This document shows, in pieces, positions 26,178 to 34,232 of a stretch of 64,000 nt of DNA. The position numbers and the translations under genes are program-made. Source of the stretch: Nonomuraea guangzhouensis (GTDB lineage Bacteria > Actinomycetota > Actinomycetes > Streptosporangiales > Streptosporangiaceae); contig NZ_JAHKRM010000030.1 of NCBI RefSeq assembly GCF_019396345.1, positions 111,795 through 175,794 of the forward strand. Direction: 5' to 3'. Below the pieces are notes generated by a model. The model ran no database searches and was not told the origin of the DNA. It was given only the letters and a program-made list of their open reading frames with translations. The first letter of the stretch is position 1; the number at the start of each line of letters is the position of its first letter.

Positions 26178-26206
26178 AGCGATTACTTCCGATCAAATTA
26201 ATCGCT
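26178..26206. promoter_or_regulatory. Probable LysR-type operator, regulator gene
   Basis: AGCGAT, 17 bases, ATCGCT, 20 bases before the LysR start codon. The region is strikingly AT-rich for this genome. It matches the repeat at 24426 in arms and spacing. Confidence 0.65.
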
Positions 26207-26226
26207 ATTAGCTATGCTATGGCGTT

Positions 26227-27120
26227 ATGGCGGACGTCGAGCTGCGCTATCTGAGGACCATGGCCGCTATCGCCGAGGAAGGGACGTTCGGACGAGCCGC
26301 GGGTCGGCTCGGCTACACCCAATCGTCGGTGAGCCAGCAGATCGCCGCGCTGGAGAAGGCCGTCGGTGGTGCCGTCTTCGACCGGCCCGGAGGTCCCAGG
26401 CCGGTACGGATCACTCCCCTTGGCGAGGTGGTCTTGACCCACGGGCGCGAGCTGCTCACGAAGGCGGAGGCGCTGGCCGACGCCGTCGATCGTTTCAGGG
26501 CGGGTAACGGCCGGATCGACATCGGCACCTTCCAGGGCGCAACCAAGCTGATCCTGCCGGCCGTCGTGCGCCGGCTGCTGGAGGAGCACCCCGGCTGCGA
26601 CATCAGGCTGTCCGAGGTGGGGCCGGAGGATCCGCAGATCGGAGATCTCGACCTGTTGTTCCACTACAGCCGGATCGAAGGCGACGTCGAGCACGTCGAA
26701 CTGCTCGACGAGCCGTACCTCCTGGTGGCCCGCGCCGGCGCGTTCCCCGATGGTCCAGTACGGGTGGAACTGCTCGACGATGCTCCGATGGTCGCCTGGC
26801 CTCCCACAGATCACCAGAAATGGTTGGAGCGGACGCTCGCCGGCGATGGCGCGCGGCCGCGGATCGTGTTCCGCACCGCCGGCCACGAAACCATCGTGTC
26901 CATGGTGCGGGCTGGCATAGGCTCGGCGGTGCTGCCATGGCTCGGCCTCCACGGATCCGATGTCTGGTCCGACGACCGGCTCAGCATCCATCGACTGCGA
27001 CCATCGCCCGCCTGCACGTGGTACCTGTACTGGCCGGCCGGACGCACCCGATCGCCACTCGCGACCCGCGCCATCGACATCGCCGTCGAAGCCGCCAACG
27101 GGCTGGCCGACCAGATGTGA
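26227..27120 (+). CDS. LysR-family transcriptional regulator
   Basis: About 297 residues: winged HTH at residues 1-60 (LRYLRTMAAIAEEGTFGRAA; LGYTQSSVSQQIAALEKAVG) and a substrate-binding-like effector domain (IDIGTFQGATKLILPAVVRR). It follows the hydrolase and LLM genes on the same strand but with its own AT-rich promoter, which holds an inverted repeat also found upstream of the hydrolase. It most likely controls itself and that operon in response to the compound they degrade. Confidence 0.93.
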   Translation: MADVELRYLRTMAAIAEEGTFGRAAGRLGYTQSSVSQQIAALEKAVGGAVFDRPGGPRPVRITPLGEVVLTHGRELLTKAEALADAVDRFRAGNGRIDIGTFQGATKLILPAVVRRLLEEHPGCDIRLSEVGPEDPQIGDLDLLFHYSRIEGDVEHVELLDEPYLLVARAGAFPDGPVRVELLDDAPMVAWPPTDHQKWLERTLAGDGARPRIVFRTAGHETIVSMVRAGIGSAVLPWLGLHGSDVWSDDRLSIHRLRPSPACTWYLYWPAGRTRSPLATRAIDIAVEAANGLADQM

Positions 27121-27404
27121 CAGCGAACGAGTCCCGACGTGCTTGCCCTGGTGCCGGACGGTCGGGGCGGTGCCGGAAAGACCGGCGGGAATATTGCGTT
27201 GCGTGGCGGCGCTGTGGGTCCCACTATGGTCCTCATGTTCAGGCACGATCACCTCGCGACGCCCGCCAACGCGGGCGCGTTCGAGCGTGCCTGCGACGGC
27301 CTGGAGCGCTGACCTCTTCCCGTAAGTCCTGTGGTGACCCGGCGGGGGGAGGTAGTCGGCCCGTGCGGGTCACAGCACATCCAGGACTTCAAGAGGAAGA
27401 AATC
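27121..27404 (+). other. Leader region of the EF-Tu gene
   Basis: About 280 bases without a convincing gene. TTGCGT near 27199 with an ACTATG-like element some 18 bases on could be the promoter, giving a leader of roughly 170 bases. A 28-codon frame (27226-27312) has no ribosome-binding site. No riboswitch fold was recognised. Confidence 0.4.
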
Positions 27405-28592
27405 ATGGCCAAGCAGGCCTATGTCCGTAACAAGCCGCATCTCAACATCGGCACGATGGGCCACGTCGACCACGGCAAGACCACGCTGACCGCCGCGATC
27501 ACCAAGGTGCTCGCGCAGCGGGGGCAGGCGACGTACACGCCGTTCGAGCGGATCGACCGCACGCCCGAGGAGGCCGTGCGCGGCATCACGATCAACATCT
27601 CGCACGTCGAGTACGAGACCGACACCAGGCACTACGCCCACGTCGACATGCCGGGCCACGCCGACTACGTGAAGAACATGATCACGGGGGCGGCGCAGCT
27701 CGACGGCGCGATCCTCGTCGTGTCCGCCCAGGACGGCATCATGCCGCAGACCAGGGAGCACGTGCTGCTCGCCCGGCGCGTCGGCGTCGAGCACCTGGTC
27801 GTCGCGGTCAACAAGGCCGACGGCGCCGACCCGGAGCTGACCGACCTGGTCGAACTGGAGCTGCACGACCTGCTCGCCGAGCACGGCTATCGGGACGTCC
27901 CGATGGTCCGGGTGTCCGGGCTGCGGGCGCTGGAAGGCGACCCCGAGTGGACCGCGTCGATCGGCACGCTGCTCCAGGCGGTCGACGACCACATCCCGGT
28001 GCCGGTGCGGTACGTGGACGCGCCGTTCCTGATGCCGGTGGAGAACGTGCTCACGGTCACCGGCCGGGGCACGGTCGTCACGGGCGCCATCGAGCGCGGC
28101 ACGGTCCGCGTGGGCGACACGGTGGGCGTCGTCGGGTTCGACGCCGCCGCGCCGGGGACCAGTGGTGGCTTCACCGCGGTGGTGACCGGGGTGGAGACGT
28201 TCGGCAAGACGATGGAGCGGGGCGAGGCGGGCGACAACGCCGCCGTACTGCTGCGCGGTGTCCGCCGCGACCAGGTGCGGCGGGGCATGGTGCTGGCCGC
28301 GCCCGGCAGCCAGCGGGCCCGCCGGTCGTTCACCGCCCGGATCTACCTCCTCACCCCCGAGGAGGGCGGGCGGCGCCGGCCGGTCGCGTCCGGCTACCGG
28401 CCGCAGTTCTACCTGCGTACGACCGACGTACCCGGCGAGCTGCTCCTGGACGAGGCCGCTCAGCCGGGCGACACGGTCGAGGTGCGGGTCGAGCTGGGCA
28501 AGGCGGTCGCCCTGGAGCCGGGGCTCGGCTTCGCGATCCGCGAGGGCGGGCTGACGGTCGGCGCGGGCACGGTACTCGACGTACCTGCTTGA
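27405..28592 (+). CDS. Elongation factor Tu, divergent second copy (tuf3-like)
   Basis: 395 residues: P-loop GHVDHGKT (19-26), switch I with RGITIN, DMPGHAD with catalytic His85, NKAD (136-139) and SGL, then domains 2 and 3. The 13-base-spaced AAGAGGAAGAAATC supplies the ribosome-binding site. It stands alone, not in the str operon, and is clearly diverged, like the additional tuf genes of Streptomyces. By alignment with E. coli numbering, Gln124 is Arg (R125 here), Tyr160 is His (H160) and Gly275 is Ala (A280); changes at these positions give kirromycin or GE2270A resistance in E. coli. It could be a stress-time or antibiotic-insensitive EF-Tu; that is inference. Confidence 0.93.
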   Translation: MAKQAYVRNKPHLNIGTMGHVDHGKTTLTAAITKVLAQRGQATYTPFERIDRTPEEAVRGITINISHVEYETDTRHYAHVDMPGHADYVKNMITGAAQLDGAILVVSAQDGIMPQTREHVLLARRVGVEHLVVAVNKADGADPELTDLVELELHDLLAEHGYRDVPMVRVSGLRALEGDPEWTASIGTLLQAVDDHIPVPVRYVDAPFLMPVENVLTVTGRGTVVTGAIERGTVRVGDTVGVVGFDAAAPGTSGGFTAVVTGVETFGKTMERGEAGDNAAVLLRGVRRDQVRRGMVLAAPGSQRARRSFTARIYLLTPEEGGRRRPVASGYRPQFYLRTTDVPGELLLDEAAQPGDTVEVRVELGKAVALEPGLGFAIREGGLTVGAGTVLDVPA

Positions 28593-28618
28593 CGGCGGTC
28601 GCGAGCACCGTCCACGCG

Positions 28619-28653
28619 GTCGGGGTGGGCACGGTCACCGTGCCCACCCCGAC
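28619..28653 (+). terminator. Strong hairpin terminator of the EF-Tu gene
   Basis: GTCGGGGTGGGCACGG / CCGTGCCCACCCCGAC, a perfect 16-bp stem with a 3-base loop. The short direct repeat GTCGCGAGCAC flanks it on both sides. Confidence 0.8.
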
Positions 28654-28768
28654 GACTGTCGCGAGCACGATTCGTGCACCCGACGCGGACACCGACCACG
28701 GCCAGCACGCAGAACACGGCTGTTCCGCCCCAGAACGTTCCCTTTCCAGCGGATCCGCCTATCCAGCT

Positions 28769-28785
28769 ATACCTAGCGGGGGTAT
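28769..28785. promoter_or_regulatory. CsoR-like box, upstream copy
   Basis: ATACCTAGCGGGGGTAT shares the ATACC...GGGGGTAT frame and the 17-base length of the box 50 bases downstream. Confidence 0.5.
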
Positions 28786-28818
28786 GGTGCCTTCTGCCTG
28801 CTTACCGCTCACTTGCCA

Positions 28819-28837
28819 TATACCCATAGGGGGTATA
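28819..28837. promoter_or_regulatory. CsoR-like operator before the DUF4396 gene
   Basis: TATACCCATAGGGGGTATA. The inner 17-mer is the exact reverse complement of the box at 39144 before the MFS gene. TACCC...GGGTA palindromes are typical operators of CsoR-family copper or thiol sensors. Confidence 0.7.
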
Positions 28838-28885
28838 CATTTCCGGACGAAGCAGTGAAATCACGCACCAGTTTTGGAGTACCTC

Positions 28886-29389
28886 ATGAGTGAGCAGCAC
28901 CACCAGCACATGTCACACCCGGAGGGACATGAGCCCGCCGCCCAACCCGGCAAGGTGTCGTGGTCGACGGCGGCGTCGGCGACCCTGCACTGCCTGACCG
29001 GCTGCGCCATCGGTGAGATCCTCGGCCTGGTGATCGCCACCGCGCTCGGCTGGAGCACGGCTCCGTCGATCGCCGTGGCCGTGGTGCTCGCCTTCTTCTT
29101 CGGCTACCTGCTGACGCTGCTGCCACTCCGCCGGGCAGGCGTGAACTGGAGCACCGCGATCAAGCTGGCACTGGCCGCCGACACCGTGTCGATCATCGTG
29201 ATGGAGATCGTGGACAACGGCGTGATGCTCATCATCCCCGGCGCCATGAACGCCACCTTGACCTCCGGACTGTTCTGGGGCGCCCTGGCACTGTCCCTGC
29301 TGGTCGCCTTCCTGATCACCACCCCGGTCAACAAGTGGATCATCGGCCGGGGCAAGGGCCATGCGGTGGTCCACGCCTACCACCACTGA
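28886..29389 (+). CDS. DUF4396 family membrane protein, probably metal-linked
   Basis: About 167 residues. The N-terminus is rich in His and Met (EQHHQHMSHPEGHE), followed by the DUF4396 signature LHCLTGCAIGEILG with two Cys and about four transmembrane segments. It ends in HAVVHAYHH. GGAG lies 6 bases before the ATG at 28886. Two CsoR-like boxes in the promoter and the His/Cys-rich sequence point to a role in copper or other metal handling at the membrane; the family has no proven function. Confidence 0.85.
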   Translation: MSEQHHQHMSHPEGHEPAAQPGKVSWSTAASATLHCLTGCAIGEILGLVIATALGWSTAPSIAVAVVLAFFFGYLLTLLPLRRAGVNWSTAIKLALAADTVSIIVMEIVDNGVMLIIPGAMNATLTSGLFWGALALSLLVAFLITTPVNKWIIGRGKGHAVVHAYHH

Positions 29390-29929
29390 GCCACCGACCG
29401 TACGCGGCGCCGGCCCGCTCGCGTCCCGACCGCCGACTCGCCAGAACTACCCACCGGCCGAGCGACCACCTCCCAATGGATGATCAACGTCCGCCAGTCG
29501 CTCCACTCCCGGCTGGCCGACTGCCCCCACTTGGCCACCGCTGTGGACGGCGCCCTCCCGCCTCCCCCGCGCACAACAGGCCGACCTGCGCCGACCCGAT
29601 CACCGCACTGATCATCGCTGCGGCGACTGCGCCTGGTTCGCGCGGTACATGAGAGCGATCGCCACGCCCCTGGAGGCCTTGAGCGCGCATGCCCGGACGC
29701 ACCCAAGCGGGGCGGCATCCTCTTTCCACGGCCCGAACCACCGCCAAAGGAGCGCACACCGAACACTCTGGAAGCGACTTGCGTATCTCCACATGGAGCG
29801 GCACAACCTCTCCTCTATGGAGAGTAGTACCGACCGCTCCCCGCGAAAAATAGCTGCGAACAGGCCATCGGACCCGCCCACTTCTGTACTCTTACGCCCC
29901 AGGTTGGATAGTTACGAGGAGGCGTCGTA
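29390..29929. other. Intergenic stretch without recognisable gene
   Basis: About 540 bases. No frame has both a ribosome-binding site and a recognisable family; short frames on both strands read as Arg/Pro-rich low-complexity translation. The last 50 bases hold the promoter and ribosome-binding site of the NlpC/P60 gene. Confidence 0.5.
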
Positions 29930-30925
29930 GTGGCCGTGCCGACAAGGCTTGGGCGGATGGCAGTGGTCGCGGCGCTGGCACTGGTGGCATTGGTCTCCAC
30001 CCCAGGCAGCGTTCTCGCCGCGCCGACGCCCACCCCACAGGCCAGGGCCAAGGCGAAGGCCAAACTGGTGAAGCTCAACGAACGCGCCGACAAGGTGGTC
30101 GAGCAGTACAACCAGGCCACCGAGACGTACAAGAAGGCCAAGAAGAAGTACGACGACCTCAACGCCGAGGTCGGCCGCAAGGGCGTACAAGCCGATGCCC
30201 TGCGCAAAGACCTCGTGACCTTAGCGATCAGCAACTACCAGTTCGGCGATTTCGCCGGCTGGCAGAGGTTCGTCGTCCAGGGCACCCCCGAGACGACACT
30301 GAGCGGCATGGCCTCGCTCGACCAGATGGCCCAGATCAGGGTGGCGAAACTGCGCGCCTACGAGGCGACCACCAAGGACCTGCGTGATCGGCGCGATGAC
30401 GCCAAGACCGTTCTGGCCGAGGCCGACGACGCGCGCGACAAGGTACGCGGGCAGAAGACGGAAGTCGAGAAGCTGGTCGCCGAACAGACCAAGATCCTTC
30501 GAAGGTTGGGCGCCTTCCAGGCGGGCGACCCCAACAGCACCGGCATCAAGTACACCGGTGCGGCCTCCGGCAATGCCCGCGTCGCGCTCCAGTTCGCCTT
30601 CGCCCAGGTCGGCAAGCCCTACCAATGGGGTGGCACAGGACCAGGCTCCTATGACTGCTCCGGCCTCACCCAGGCCGCCTGGCGGGCCGCGGGGGTCGAG
30701 TTGACTCGCACGACGTACACCCAGTGGAGCTGGGGCGCCAGCCGTCGCGTGTCTCTGGACGAGCTGCAGCCCGGAGACCTGCTCTTCAGCAAGGGGCTGG
30801 GACACATGGGCATGTACGCGGGCAACGGCAAAATGGTCCACGCGCCGCAGACCGGCGACGTCGTCAAGGTGGTCGACCTCGACGACTACTGGCGCGCCCG
30901 CCTCCTCGGCGCGGTCCGCCCCTGA
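29930..30925 (+). CDS. Secreted NlpC/P60 peptidoglycan hydrolase
   Basis: About 331 residues. A signal peptide (ends near SVLAAP), a long coiled-coil (residues 35-190, rich in Lys/Glu/Ala) and a C-terminal NlpC/P60 domain with catalytic Cys in YDCSGLTQAAW, His in GHMGMYAG and the third polar residue in HAPQTGD. It resembles the RipA/RipC-like DL-endopeptidases that cut peptidoglycan stems; the coiled-coil probably binds an FtsEX-type or other regulator. GAGGAGG precedes the GTG start. Confidence 0.93.
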   Translation: MAVPTRLGRMAVVAALALVALVSTPGSVLAAPTPTPQARAKAKAKLVKLNERADKVVEQYNQATETYKKAKKKYDDLNAEVGRKGVQADALRKDLVTLAISNYQFGDFAGWQRFVVQGTPETTLSGMASLDQMAQIRVAKLRAYEATTKDLRDRRDDAKTVLAEADDARDKVRGQKTEVEKLVAEQTKILRRLGAFQAGDPNSTGIKYTGAASGNARVALQFAFAQVGKPYQWGGTGPGSYDCSGLTQAAWRAAGVELTRTTYTQWSWGASRRVSLDELQPGDLLFSKGLGHMGMYAGNGKMVHAPQTGDVVKVVDLDDYWRARLLGAVRP

Positions 30926-30960
30926 CCTCCCCGAACCACCGCACCTGTGCCGTCACGCCA

Positions 30961-31176
30961 TCAAGGCGTCCACGCTGCCTGCCCGATGCACATGACCAGG
31001 CTGACGACCACGATGAGACCGGTCAGGGAGAAGACCACTGCGGCCCTGGACGGCCTGCGGATCGACAGGCTGTCGCCTGGTAGTTGAGCGATCCTGGCCT
31101 CGGCGGCGCCTTCGAAAGCCGCCGCTGTCGCCGGTGCGAGGCCGGCGCCGTCCATGCGGGTCAGTGCCCGTGCCAC
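30961..31176 (-). CDS. Small single-pass membrane protein, unknown
   Basis: About 71 residues from a GTG at 31176, with one convincing transmembrane helix near the C-terminus (AAVVFSLTGLIVVVSLVMCI). It lies in the same frame as the upstream GNAT gene, only 12 codons after its TGA, and has no ribosome-binding site. It could be a separate small protein translated by reinitiation or the former C-terminus of the GNAT protein. Uncertain. Confidence 0.4.
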   Translation of the reverse strand: MARALTRMDGAGLAPATAAAFEGAAEARIAQLPGDSLSIRRPSRAAVVFSLTGLIVVVSLVMCIGQAAWTP

Positions 31177-31212
31177 CGCCTTGGCGCCCAGCCGGTCGAT
31201 CGCGGCCCGGCG

Positions 31213-31965
31213 TCACGGAGGTTCTCGATCCAGACTGTCGGCGATGACGGTGCGGTCGCCGGGCGGCCTGGCCGCTGTCGCTTCTTCGGTCAGGCCGTAG
31301 GAGGTCCATCCGTGGTCGGGAAAGCCCGCCCCCGTCGCCACGGCGGCCGAGGCATGGTTGTCCAGGGCGTGCATGTACGTGGGTATCGCCCCTTCGTCGA
31401 GAACTCGCCGCGCGGCCTGGGCGATGAGCCCGCGCGCCAAGCCTCTTCCCCGCGCCTCGGGGACGGTCACGACGGCCAGCTCGTGCCCGTACGCGTCATG
31501 GCGCTTGACCCCCACACCCGCCAGGTGGGCACCCGTCTCCACATCCCGGGTGACCAGCACGTCCCCGCCGAAGACGCGCAACCACTCCGGAACCTCGGGA
31601 TCGGCAGCCGAAACCCACACTCCCGGCTCAGGAAGGGCCGCGGGGGCGGCCGTCCACCGGTACACGGCGGTGAACCAGCCACGCTCCGGATAACCCACCA
31701 TCGCGGGAAGCCGCGGCCCCAGCTCCGTGAGCGACCCCACGCCGGCGTATCCCCGCGCGACCGGATCGGCATGCTCCGGCGGGACGGAGAGCACGCCGCG
31801 CTCCGGCGTCGCAACCCCGAGCACGGGATGGAACCTGCCATCCCAACCGGGCCGCGCCCGTCCCGGCTCGCCGACGATGTCGAGCTCTCGGCCCGGCGGC
31901 CACGAGCCGAGCCAACGGGCGAGGTGTTCGGCGAGCCGGCATTCTGGCATCATGATCCACATCAT
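31213..31965 (-). CDS. GNAT family N-acetyltransferase
   Basis: About 250 residues. The C-terminal half has the acetyl-CoA pyrophosphate-binding motif (VTVPEARGRGLARGLIAQAA) and the downstream GAGFPDHGWTSYGL strand typical of GNAT proteins; the N-terminal half (residues 1-120) is a degenerate GNAT-like or unknown domain. Several Met codons are possible starts between 31950 and 31965; none has a good ribosome-binding site. It is divergent from the AhpD-like gene at 32016. Substrate unknown. Confidence 0.8.
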   Translation of the reverse strand: MMWIMMPECRLAEHLARWLGSWPPGRELDIVGEPGRARPGWDGRFHPVLGVATPERGVLSVPPEHADPVARGYAGVGSLTELGPRLPAMVGYPERGWFTAVYRWTAAPAALPEPGVWVSAADPEVPEWLRVFGGDVLVTRDVETGAHLAGVGVKRHDAYGHELAVVTVPEARGRGLARGLIAQAARRVLDEGAIPTYMHALDNHASAAVATGAGFPDHGWTSYGLTEEATAARPPGDRTVIADSLDREPP

Positions 31966-31982
31966 ATACGGTGCAGGGGTAT
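31966..31982. promoter_or_regulatory. Degenerate CsoR-like box
   Basis: ATACGGTGCAGGGGTAT keeps the right half and the 17-base length of the CsoR-like boxes; the overlapping GGGTA-TAG-TACCC (31977-31989) is an additional small palindrome. It lies between the divergent GNAT and AhpD-like genes. Confidence 0.4.
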
Positions 31983-32015
31983 AGTACCCACACCATAAGC
32001 CTGAGGAGGGAACAT

Positions 32016-32543
32016 ATGCGACGCCTGACCGCACTCGACCCCGCTGATGCGCCCGGCAAGTCACGCGAGCTGCTGAACGACATCATCGACCGCAGGGGGA
32101 ATGTCGGTGAGATGGTGTCCACCATGGCCCACTCGCCGGCGATGCTCCAGGGCTACCTCGACCTCTCAAGCGCCATGAAACGGAGCAAACTCCCGCGCAG
32201 CCTGAGCGAGAAGATCTCGCTCGCCCTGCAGGAATGGATCGGCTGCGGTCTCTGCATGGACGCGCACACGCAGGCAGCCCGGGCGGCGGGGCTGAGCGAC
32301 ACCGACATCGCCCTTGCCCGGCAGGGCACCTCCACCGACGCCCGCGAGGCCGCCCTCATCGCGGTCGCCGTCCGCGTCCTGGCCGAACCGTCCTCCCTCA
32401 CCGACCAGGACATCGCCGACATACGCGGACACGGATGGAACGACCGGATCATCGCCGAGATCCCCGGCCTGGTCGCCCTGAACCTGCTGACCGGCTCCTT
32501 CAACCTCCTGGCCGGACTCGAACCCGCCGAGCAGACGGTATAG
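32016..32543 (+). CDS. AhpD-like carboxymuconolactone decarboxylase family protein
   Basis: About 175 residues with the peroxidase signature WIGCGLCMDAHTQAA (CxxC plus His). GGAGGGAACAT precedes the ATG at 32016. Only loosely similar to the AhpD-like protein at 6.9 kb. It would reduce hydroperoxides or handle reactive lactones and sits next to thiol/metal proteins. A degenerate CsoR-like box lies in its promoter, so control by metal or thiol stress is possible. Confidence 0.9.
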   Translation: MRRLTALDPADAPGKSRELLNDIIDRRGNVGEMVSTMAHSPAMLQGYLDLSSAMKRSKLPRSLSEKISLALQEWIGCGLCMDAHTQAARAAGLSDTDIALARQGTSTDAREAALIAVAVRVLAEPSSLTDQDIADIRGHGWNDRIIAEIPGLVALNLLTGSFNLLAGLEPAEQTV

Positions 32544-32579
32544 ACGGACAGGCGCCGCCGGGCTCGTCACCCTGAATGA

Positions 32580-32618
32580 GCCCTTCCGGGCGCCGGGCAT
32601 GCCGGCGTCCGGAAGGGC
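32580..32618. terminator. Bidirectional hairpin terminator
   Basis: GCCCTTCCGG...CCGGAAGGGC with a further inner CGCCGG/CCGGCG stem, one wobble pair between. It separates the convergent AhpD-like and HMA genes. Confidence 0.75.
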
Positions 32619-32624
32619 ACCTCG

Positions 32625-32858
32625 TCAGGAGGTCAGGATGTCGCAGCCGGCGGCATCGATGGCGTCCCTGATCCGGGCGTCGTCGACCGGACCGTCGGTC
32701 AGAACGCTGATCTTCGACTCCCCGGCGTTCAGGTCGACGCCGACGATGCCGGGCACCAGGATGAGCTCGGAACGGATGCTCGCCAGGCAGTGTTCGCAGC
32801 TCGCCGCGGAAAGGCCGTTGACGCGGTAGGTGGTCAGACTATAGGCGACAGTGATCAT
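32625..32858 (-). CDS. Heavy-metal-associated (HMA) domain protein, CopZ-like
   Basis: About 77 residues, one ferredoxin-like HMA domain with the metal site ASCEHCLASI (CxxC). The usual Met two residues before the first Cys is replaced by Ala, so metal preference may differ from classical CopZ. GGAGG is placed directly before the ATG at 32858. It probably carries Cu(I) or another soft metal in the cytoplasm. The second HMA protein of the window (60.0 kb) has the standard GMTCGGC site. Confidence 0.88.
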   Translation of the reverse strand: MITVAYSLTTYRVNGLSAASCEHCLASIRSELILVPGIVGVDLNAGESKISVLTDGPVDDARIRDAIDAAGCDILTS

Positions 32859-33037
32859 CCATCCTCCAAGTATCGAAACGGTGGAATCGGCGCGCCTAGG
32901 TGGAGATCTTGCCGCACGGGGAGCCGGGTGGCGGGCCTTGGAGGGTTCGGGGTCACGCCATGGCGGGAACAAGACACGCCGGTTTGGTGAATCATTTGGC
33001 GATATGTCATGGTTTTCGCGATGACCGGGGCTGTGAC

Positions 33038-34015
33038 GTGAGCGATGATCCCCCTGCCGAGGCCGACCGCCTCGCGCAGGCCCTGTACGAACGCGTCCAC
33101 ACCAGAGGCGAGAGCGTCGCCGACGCCTCGGCCGCTCTGGGCCTCACCCCACGGCAGCGGGCCGCCGCGCGCGACCGCCTGGTCCATCTAGGCCTGCTCA
33201 CCCCCGGATCCGAGCTGAGCGTCGAGACCTCCACGGCGCTGGCGCTCAGTCTCGAACACGGCCATCGAGCCCTGGACAAGCTCGTGGAACAGCACGTTCT
33301 GACCGCCTCCCTGGCCCGGGACTACCTGGGGCTGGCGCAGCGGCCGCACGACGACACCCAGGTGGAGTTCTATCCGCGGCAGGAGCGTGCCACCCGGCTC
33401 AACCAGCGCCTCAACGAACTCGCCGAGATGGCCCGGCACGAGATCGTGGGCATGCACCCGGCCGCCACCTGGTCCGCGCGGGGGCTGGACGGCGGCACCG
33501 AACGCACCAAGATCTCGCTGAGCAGAGGCGTCCGCATCCGCAGCATTCACGCGCAGATCACGCTGTCCGACCCGCTGATGCGCGATCATCTGCGCGACCG
33601 CGTGACGGAGGGCGTCGAGGTCCGGGTCGCGCCGGTCGTACCGACGCGCATGCTGGTGTACGACCGGCGGGTCGCGGTCGTCCAGGCCGACCCCGAGGAC
33701 GTCGGGGCGGGCGCCGTGCTGATCCGCGGCGCCAACGTGGTCAGGTCCCTGGCCGCGATCTACGACTACCTCTGGCTGACGGCGTCGGAGCCGCAGGACG
33801 TTCCTCGCTCCGCTGACGGCACGGCGCTGACCGAGCAGCAACGCGCGGTGCTCCTCCTGCTCGCGGCCGGCACCAAGGACGACGTGATCGCCCGCAGGCT
33901 GGGTGTCTCCACGCGCACCGTGACCCGGCTGGTCGGCGAGCTGACAACGATGCTGGGCGCGAGCAGCCGCTTCCAGGCCGGCGTACGCGCGGCCCGCCTG
34001 GGCTGGCTGGACTGA
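33038..34015 (+). CDS. LuxR-type HTH regulator with TrmB-like N-terminal domain
   Basis: About 325 residues from a GTG at 33038. The N-terminal 60 residues resemble a TrmB/MarR winged helix (ADASAALGLTPRQRAAARDR), the middle has a strand-rich domain (TKISLSRGVRIRSIHAQITL), and the C-terminus is a LuxR HTH (LTEQQRAVLLLLAAGTKDDV; VIARRLGVSTRTVTRLVGEL). This architecture is frequent in actinomycetes and unassigned to a signal. The start has no ribosome-binding site and upstream in-frame starts exist. It precedes the amino-acid transporter operon on the same strand after 217 bases. Confidence 0.85.
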   Translation: MSDDPPAEADRLAQALYERVHTRGESVADASAALGLTPRQRAAARDRLVHLGLLTPGSELSVETSTALALSLEHGHRALDKLVEQHVLTASLARDYLGLAQRPHDDTQVEFYPRQERATRLNQRLNELAEMARHEIVGMHPAATWSARGLDGGTERTKISLSRGVRIRSIHAQITLSDPLMRDHLRDRVTEGVEVRVAPVVPTRMLVYDRRVAVVQADPEDVGAGAVLIRGANVVRSLAAIYDYLWLTASEPQDVPRSADGTALTEQQRAVLLLLAAGTKDDVIARRLGVSTRTVTRLVGELTTMLGASSRFQAGVRAARLGWLD

Positions 34016-34095
34016 CCTCCCTGGGTCCGTAAATCTGACCCCCTTACGCGACAACCTTGGCGACACACCCGGCATGAGCAGCGCGTACGACAAAT

Positions 34096-34110
34096 TACCC
34101 CATGGGGGTA
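34096..34110. promoter_or_regulatory. CsoR-like box before the amino-acid ABC operon
   Basis: TTACCCCATGGGGGTA (34095-34110) is a near-perfect TACCCC-ATG-GGGGTA palindrome, about 120 bases before the binding-protein start codon. Confidence 0.55.
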
Positions 34111-34232
34111 CTTGACGCTCAGGACATATTGGCCCACCGTATACGTCATGGACAGATAAGCCCTATCTAGGGGATGTCCACGGTTCACGGGGGTTCAGAG
34201 CCGGGCTACTACCGCGTCACAAGGAGCCCACG

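Noticed and set aside
27226..27312. 28-codon ORF in the EF-Tu leader
   Set aside because: No ribosome-binding site and no conserved-looking feature; kept only as part of the leader.
29700..29929. Possible cyclic-di-AMP riboswitch before the NlpC/P60 gene
   Set aside because: These hydrolase genes often carry one, but I could not identify its conserved core here.
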